DNA of 64,000 nucleotides from Agrobacterium sp. AGB01 (lineage in GTDB: Bacteria; Pseudomonadota; Alphaproteobacteria; Rhizobiales; Rhizobiaceae): positions 124,001 to 188,000 of the forward strand of contig NZ_JACVAB010000008.1 of NCBI RefSeq assembly GCF_014851585.1, written 5' to 3'. Each line of letters opens with the position of its first letter. Position 1 is the first letter of the stretch. Below are positions 59,381 to 64,000 of the stretch, one piece after another. The notes beneath the pieces were generated by a model. The model worked only from the letters and a program-made list of their open reading frames with translations, ran no database searches and was not told the origin of the DNA. The translations under genes were made by a program, and so were the position numbers.

Positions 59381-59752
59381 TTAGGCTTGAGCGGCCTCAA
59401 GCCACATGGCGTCGACCTGCGCCTCGCTCAATTGGAGAGCGGCAGCTATCAACAAAAGCGTGGGATGCGTGCGAGTGAAATAGCTGGCGTCTTCCCATTC
59501 GATCTGCGCTTCAGCTTTCGCAAGGCCTTCAGGCATTGCTGCAATGGCCGACACAACATCATCCAACGCAATACCGTTTCTGACGAGCGTCAGGCGCAGC
59601 TGCCGCTTTGTGATTGGTGGCGGCGGCTCTGGAGGGTTCATGAATGCCAGAACTTCCGGATCGTCATCTGGCAAAACCTCTGTGACACCCTCTTGCGGAT
59701 TGGCATACAGCGCCGAGATAGCGCCGTCAGTTCGTTCTACAAAGTATCCCAT
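59381..59752 (-). CDS. Tail-fibre-adjacent phage protein, 123 aa (tail assembly chaperone-like)
   Basis: Pro-rich hinge (NPPEPPPPITKRQLRLTLVRNG), then a helical part with IEWEDASYFTRTHPTLLLIA. This pattern is common in short proteins after tail fibres in Rhizobiales phages and resembles tail fibre assembly chaperones, but the link is from layout. Its ATG overlaps the fibre gene stop by one base (TAATG). Confidence 0.6.
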   Translation of the reverse strand: MGYFVERTDGAISALYANPQEGVTEVLPDDDPEVLAFMNPPEPPPPITKRQLRLTLVRNGIALDDVVSAIAAMPEGLAKAEAQIEWEDASYFTRTHPTLLLIAAALQLSEAQVDAMWLEAAQA

Positions 59753-60804
59753 TATCCAATCCTCGGAATTGTGTAGTCATCCCAACCTAGTGTCGTGATG
59801 AGATGGTTTCCGGATTGCGAGCCTAATGAAAGCACGAAACTTGCGTTGATTTGACGGGAAATGTTCGTGGAACCTTCTGCCCAAAAATCATTGGCTGGAA
59901 TAGACGCTCCAGTGACGTTTAGCCATGCAGTGATCGCACTGTTATCGTCACCATCTGCAAGTTTACAGTCAACGACAGTATCCGTTGCAGATCTAATATT
60001 GATGCGAACTCTATGCTTTGATCGTACCGGAACCCCATTTGGAACGGTAATCGTCATCGGCGACATAGCGCGTTGTCCGCCAGTGTAATCATCAACCGGC
60101 GACTTCAAAATCGTCCAGTCCCCACGTTTGCGGGTCTGCCGGATATTACCGCTGCCATCAACTAACACGGCGTCAAATCGCTGCACACGGCTCCAGCCAT
60201 TAGGCAAAGTGGGAGCCGTCGCAGAAAGCGAAAACAGAGCATCAAAGACTCCCGTCGTATTGTTGACGATCGCATGCAAATGATAGGTAGCACCCGGTGT
60301 TTTTGCACCAGTATCCAACCCGCCATTGCCGGTACCCACAGCCCAGACCGCATCCAGCCGCTTTGTCATCACCGCTTCATTGACGACGCTCAATGCGCCT
60401 CGGCGGGCTATTCCTGGGTCGATGTCGATACGGTTGTTTGCATCACTCGAATTGTTCGTGGTCCGAAGACCCTGCACAAAATCAGGGACCAAGACCAACA
60501 GTCCGAGGTTTGCTTGCGCCTGCTGACGCTCCGGAATGGTCAAGGTCTGCGCCGCATCGAAGCGCAGACGCTTTGCAAGCGCCCCGTTCACTTTCGTCAG
60601 GAACTCTGGATCATCACCAAATGCATCAGCGATCTCGGAAAGGGTATTGAGGTTTGCAGGCGCATCACCCGTTACCAGCGCATTGACTTGCGCCAGTGTC
60701 AGATAGCCACCAACACCGTCAAGCATGACAGCAACCAGGTGCTCGCCACTTGCTTCAGCAAATGGCACCAGCTGGTCGATCCGACGTACTACAAGATCTG
60801 CCAC
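59752..60804 (-). CDS. Phage tail fibre protein, second
   Basis: This 350-aa protein starts at GTG 60804 (MADLVVRRIDQLVPFAEASG), 5 bp after the stop of the first fibre gene, with gggag just upstream; the frame is open to 61017 but that part is antisense-like and lacks fibre character. The N terminus has the LTLAQVNALVTGDAPANLNTLSEIADAFGDDP pattern of phage tail fibre repeats, followed by beta-rich receptor-binding sequence. Probably the distal fibre or tail-spike subunit. Confidence 0.72.
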   Translation of the reverse strand: MADLVVRRIDQLVPFAEASGEHLVAVMLDGVGGYLTLAQVNALVTGDAPANLNTLSEIADAFGDDPEFLTKVNGALAKRLRFDAAQTLTIPERQQAQANLGLLVLVPDFVQGLRTTNNSSDANNRIDIDPGIARRGALSVVNEAVMTKRLDAVWAVGTGNGGLDTGAKTPGATYHLHAIVNNTTGVFDALFSLSATAPTLPNGWSRVQRFDAVLVDGSGNIRQTRKRGDWTILKSPVDDYTGGQRAMSPMTITVPNGVPVRSKHRVRINIRSATDTVVDCKLADGDDNSAITAWLNVTGASIPANDFWAEGSTNISRQINASFVLSLGSQSGNHLITTLGWDDYTIPRIG

Positions 60805-60809
60805 GGCGG

Positions 60810-61721
60810 TTATGCTCCCAAGTTGAAATCGAGGTATGCGCCGGAACTGGCAAAGGTCGCAGATGACTGCCAGTCGGTTCGGACGCGAGCCTGCGCCGTG
60901 TAACGGGTGATTACGATCGTATCGACGAAAGCGGCCATGTGATCCATGGAAGCTGCTGGCGTCGCATCTGCAGTAATAGATCCTGCGACGGATTTGATCG
61001 TCGGTGTTCTCGCCCATTCGACAATCTGCGTTGCACTGTAAGCAAGTGTTCCCGCCGAAAGTCCAGACGCCGCACCAGACTTGCGTTCACTCAAAGCAAG
61101 TCTGTCGAAGTTGACGAGATTGGTGATCGTCGCAACGTTACCGCCGCTGGTCATCACCCGCGAAACGAGCATGTCGTCATAGCTACTGTCGAAGAACGGG
61201 GAGGCATCCGCCAGCGCACTCGGATTATAGGTGGCGTTTGCCAGATCCTTCAGCGAAAAACCATCCGTCGGGTTCCAACGCAGATGATAGATCCTGTTGG
61301 CCTGCGTCGGGAAATCCATCGTCGCCGTGACAACATTGAAAATGCCACGATGCAGAAAGTTGTAACCAGCTGGCAAACGGACCTGACCGTCGCCTGCAGA
61401 CACAACAGGAATGGTCCCGGTCGATGTTTTCACATGCGGAAAGATCGGCAGGTTGGCTCGGGCCTGCGTCATCAAGACGTAGTTTTCGTCACCAGCCCCA
61501 CCTGTCGCAGCGTCAATCAGCTTTCCGATCGCCTCAAGCAGCTGGTCAACTTTCTTGCCATCTGGAACAATACCTGCCGCCTCAATAACGGACATAATCT
61601 CGCGCTGCGGATGTTCGATTGCTGCTGCGGGAACCTTTGAACCAGGGGCAGAACCGGCTGTGTTCCTGTCCACGTAAGGCGCATTTGGGTCGGCACTGCC
61701 ATACGGCGCATTATATTTCAT
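60810..61721 (-). CDS. Phage tail fibre protein, first
   Basis: This 303-aa protein begins MKYNAPYGSADPNAPYVDRN and has the AAIEHPQREIMSVIEAAGI segment typical of the baseplate-attachment end of tail fibres in Mu-like and Rhizobiales phages. The rest is beta-rich with a Thr/Ser/Ala composition. It lies 6 bp downstream of the DUF2313 baseplate gene, the usual order. It probably forms the proximal fibre that the next protein extends. Confidence 0.75.
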   Translation of the reverse strand: MKYNAPYGSADPNAPYVDRNTAGSAPGSKVPAAAIEHPQREIMSVIEAAGIVPDGKKVDQLLEAIGKLIDAATGGAGDENYVLMTQARANLPIFPHVKTSTGTIPVVSAGDGQVRLPAGYNFLHRGIFNVVTATMDFPTQANRIYHLRWNPTDGFSLKDLANATYNPSALADASPFFDSSYDDMLVSRVMTSGGNVATITNLVNFDRLALSERKSGAASGLSAGTLAYSATQIVEWARTPTIKSVAGSITADATPAASMDHMAAFVDTIVITRYTAQARVRTDWQSSATFASSGAYLDFNLGA

Positions 61722-61727
61722 GTTTCC

Positions 61728-62516
61728 TCACAAGGTCACAGCGATGGCATTGCCATATTCGTCAACAAGAATGACCCCGTCTTCTGGAGAAAGGGCCGCG
61801 AGATTTATCCACGGCTCCAGCACGACCTGTGTCCAGGCAGGTGCCATTTGCCGTAAAAGGCAGAGAATTCTTTCAGCCTCACCGATCGAGAAAAGTGGGT
61901 CATAGCCGCACTCACCAACGCCACATTCGAAGTAGCTGAAGGCAGCGCCGTTGATGCGCACGATCCAGTAGATTTCTTCGATGTACGAGCCGGTCGTATG
62001 CTCGCCGCCGCACTCGGAGAAACCGCATTCAAAGATAGCCGGCTCCTCGATTTCGATTTCGAAACCGTAATCTGCAGCCAGCTGCACGAAATCTTCAGGA
62101 TGCGTTACCCCTTCGGCCCTCACCTTTCGCTCAAGCGCCGTCATGCGTTGCGCGGTGGTTTGTTCCGCATCCGCAAAACAAGGCTCTGGCAGGCCGTAGT
62201 CAGTCTCCCAATCGGGCAGAAGCTCACTCACACCTTGCAGGCTGGCCTCACGCATCAGCCGCCATGCGCGTGCGTAAAGCCATTCGAAATCGGAAATCAG
62301 CACCCGCGTGAAGCGCGCCAGATTACTGGTCAGCGACATCGCCTGTCCGTCCGGCGTTCCCCACGCGGGACCACTCGGCCAAAAGGACAGCGTCGCTGAA
62401 ATCAGGTCGTCATTGCTGGGCGCGCTTAAGGCGTCCTGCGGATCTGCCATGGTCAGCTTGGCATAGCGCTCTCGCCCCGATCGGGTGACCGTGTTGAAAG
62501 CCGGATCACGCGCCAT
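61728..62516 (-). CDS. DUF2313 (YmfQ / Mu gp48-like) tail protein
   Basis: This 262-aa protein matches the DUF2313 family: WPSGPAWGTPDGQAM, FTRVLISDFEWLYARAWRLMREA, and LPDWETDYGLPEPC, with a Cys-containing C-terminal beta part (FECGFSECGGEHTTGSY). Mu gp48 is a baseplate component placed between baseplate J and the fibres. It overlaps the preceding gene by 11 bp, so the two are coupled. Confidence 0.82.
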   Translation of the reverse strand: MARDPAFNTVTRSGRERYAKLTMADPQDALSAPSNDDLISATLSFWPSGPAWGTPDGQAMSLTSNLARFTRVLISDFEWLYARAWRLMREASLQGVSELLPDWETDYGLPEPCFADAEQTTAQRMTALERKVRAEGVTHPEDFVQLAADYGFEIEIEEPAIFECGFSECGGEHTTGSYIEEIYWIVRINGAAFSYFECGVGECGYDPLFSIGEAERILCLLRQMAPAWTQVVLEPWINLAALSPEDGVILVDEYGNAIAVTL

Positions 62517-63588
62517 AGGTCACCACTCCCGGCACAGGGAATTGCCCGTTGGTCAGAACAATGTCGTCAAGCGGCCATGCCAGCACATGCCGATCCTCTC
62601 CGGTCGCCTGCGAGATGGCTTCACCGATCCATGAGCGAGATAACGTGAAGGTGTCGCCCTCAATTCCCGGCCTGCACCGTTCCAGATACATGGCAGCAAG
62701 GCTTGCGTTGATTGCCTCGCGAACCTCGATCGTATCGTTTGCAAGGCGATGGATCTCGACGTCAACAGGCAAAGGTGTCGGCGCGGCCGCCACACTGTCG
62801 TCGATCCGGATAAGCCGCTCCGCATCGATCGCCGCCTGCACAACGACAACATCGCCTGCCGTGGGAATACTGTTCGGCCTACCTTCAAACAGGAAGAACA
62901 GGGCCAGATACCCCGGAGCAAGCGGACGGCGAAATGCCCAGACCTTGAACACACCAGGAACCGCGAGAGCCACGGTTTCATAATCCGTCAGCCTGCCACC
63001 GGATCGAGGGTTGCGCTTGCGGTGCAATGCGCGGGCACGAAGATTATCATCATCCTCAACGTCAGCACCGCCACCAATGCCAGCTGCACCAACGGTTGCC
63101 TCTTCACCAAGCGTTGGCCACAGAACCGGGTCTGCAAGCGTCAGAATTCCATCCGCATCACGATTGGTGTTGGCACCGGTTGTTTCAGCCTCAACCTGCA
63201 GCACAAGCACACCCAACGGTGAAGCTGTTGCAGGTGCCGTGCTGATGTAGGTTATGCCGCCAGACACGAAGCGGATGCCCGCCGCGTAGGTGACGTTTGC
63301 AGCCGCCGATACGGATATCGTTCCGGATGCCCCGGAAGCGCCCTTCCGGAATATGCCGATATCACTTGCATGCAGCGCCAGAAAACGGCCTGTCGCGGTG
63401 GAAAGGAAAAGCTGCTTTGTCAGCCAGGCCATGCGCAGTTCAAATTCGTGACTGATACCGGCCAGAACTTTGGCAACAACGGTCACGAAGTTGGTTTTGA
63501 GCGCAGCATCCGTGCCCTTCATATACTGGCGGAATGCGCCGCGAGTGCGCGCGGAAATGTCAGCCAGCGAGCGGATTGTCCACGCCAT
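62506..63588 (-). CDS. Baseplate J-like protein (Mu gp47 homologue)
   Basis: This 360-aa protein has an N-terminal segment RGAFRQYMKGTDAALKTNF and LSTATGRFLALHASDIGIFRK, a beta-rich middle (GTISVSAAANVTYAAGIRF, VQVEAETTGANTN) and the conserved AVALAVPGVFKVWAFRRPLAPG stretch with a C-terminal REAINASLAAMYLERCRPG region, all typical of the baseplate J family. It forms the wedge of the contractile tail baseplate. It overlaps the gp46-like gene by 29 bp. Confidence 0.88.
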   Translation of the reverse strand: MAWTIRSLADISARTRGAFRQYMKGTDAALKTNFVTVVAKVLAGISHEFELRMAWLTKQLFLSTATGRFLALHASDIGIFRKGASGASGTISVSAAANVTYAAGIRFVSGGITYISTAPATASPLGVLVLQVEAETTGANTNRDADGILTLADPVLWPTLGEEATVGAAGIGGGADVEDDDNLRARALHRKRNPRSGGRLTDYETVALAVPGVFKVWAFRRPLAPGYLALFFLFEGRPNSIPTAGDVVVVQAAIDAERLIRIDDSVAAAPTPLPVDVEIHRLANDTIEVREAINASLAAMYLERCRPGIEGDTFTLSRSWIGEAISQATGEDRHVLAWPLDDIVLTNGQFPVPGVVTYGA

Positions 63589-64000
63589 CTATCTGCCTCC
63601 AGAGCAGTTCGTATTTCTGATTGAAGATGATTTCGCCATTACGGCCGTAAATGGTGACGACGAGATCGAGGCGATTGTTCACGCGGTCAGCGGTGGCGCT
63701 GACATCAATGCTGGCAACGGCACTTTGTGAAAGCAGCGGCTGTAATGCTTCGCGCGCATAATCTTCCGCCTCGATCTCGATACCGTCGTGAAGCGCCCTG
63801 CGCCTCAACCGCCACAGACGCGAACCGATTGGCTGTTCGCCATCCATCACATCGAAGCTGTCGCCAAACCATCCGCGGTTTTCTTCACCATCATCAAGTT
63901 CGCTTTCCTCGACACGGGCATCGGACATCAGGTGAATAAAAATTTGCGTCGCAAGCCCCTGCTCTGCCCGGAAATCGCCGGGTGCTTCAGGGTGCGTCAG
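63560..64000 (-). CDS. Phage GP46 (Mu gp46-like) baseplate protein, 5' end outside window
   Basis: The frame is open to the right edge: upstream of the internal Met at 63928 it continues LATQIFIHL, the usual GP46 N-terminal pattern, so the true start lies outside. Conserved parts are GEENRGWFGDSF, IGSRLWRLRRR and DYAREALQPLL. Mu gp46 is a small baseplate protein next to gp47. The family is normally about 130-150 aa, so only a short N-terminal piece is missing. Confidence 0.78.
   Translation of the reverse strand: MTHPEAPGDFRAEQGLATQIFIHLMSDARVEESELDDGEENRGWFGDSFDVMDGEQPIGSRLWRLRRRALHDGIEIEAEDYAREALQPLLSQSAVASIDVSATADRVNNRLDLVVTIYGRNGEIIFNQKYELLWRQIDGVDNPLAG

Larger units (their letters stand above)
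52489..64000. mobile_element. dusA-integrated prophage with Mu-like tail module (partial)
   Basis: The integrase next to dusA, a LexA box, small early genes and a leftward late module (baseplate, fibres, lysis) define a prophage that continues past the right edge. Head, repressor and replication genes are not in view. The Mu-like baseplate genes with a tyrosine integrase indicate a mosaic phage with a contractile tail. Confidence 0.9.

Overview
The window reads as the chromosome of an alphaproteobacterium, most likely of the order Hyphomicrobiales (Rhizobiales). Supporting signs are a DUF982 gene, three LexA boxes of the alphaproteobacterial GAAC-N7-GAAC type, EcfG-type general-stress promoters (GGAAC-N16-CGTT), divergent ssb/uvrA, and gyrA divergent from a MarC-family gene. 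I cannot name a genus. No rRNA, tRNA or CRISPR was seen.

Left part (1-25 kb). A periplasmic thiol-disulfide set comes first: the tail of dsbD, a DsbA-like protein, DsbG and a second DsbA-like protein. A stress-type DUF982 gene follows. Next is a stretch of regulators with probable targets: LysR, GNAT, MFS with a divergent LysR, a zinc-free quinone oxidoreductase divergent from an AraC, and a nucleotidyltransferase. A response regulator/histidine kinase pair lies upstream of a secreted glycoside-hydrolase-like protein. Small stress or envelope proteins (16-18 kb) precede a leftward catabolic cluster (18.6-24.8 kb): a split DUF3100 membrane pair, an M20 amidohydrolase, LysR, a 3-hydroxyisobutyrate-dehydrogenase-like enzyme and an aldehyde dehydrogenase.

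Middle (25-52.6 kb). A 65-aa gene sits behind a promoter that overlaps a LexA box. Two tandem COG3904 ClpP-like secreted proteins follow; the first has lost its serine nucleophile. Then come YciF-like and KTSC stress proteins, a D,D-carboxypeptidase with a SPOR domain, gyrA, marC-like, a DUF1348-TetR operon with a palindromic operator, GntR, a WYL regulator and DUF1330. A 536-aa gene is inserted next to a degraded second DUF1330 tail. It leads into an A/T-richer island (42.3-45.3 kb) of unknown genes, including a DUF6161-like membrane coiled-coil protein. The core resumes with OsmC, ssb, uvrA, a DUF72 gene, a 1-kb tandem intergenic repeat and dusA.

Right part (52.6-64 kb). A prophage is inserted at the 5' end of dusA. 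It has a tyrosine integrase, a LexA box, small early genes, and a leftward late module. In transcription order the late module is: Mu-like baseplate genes (gp46, baseplate J, DUF2313), tail fibres, lysis genes (DUF7940-like, GH24 endolysin, overlapping Rz/Rz1 spanins) and an SGNH-hydrolase tail protein. The prophage runs off the right edge.

Starts were chosen from ribosome-binding sites, overlaps and family lengths. Family names are from recognition of sequence, not from database searches.
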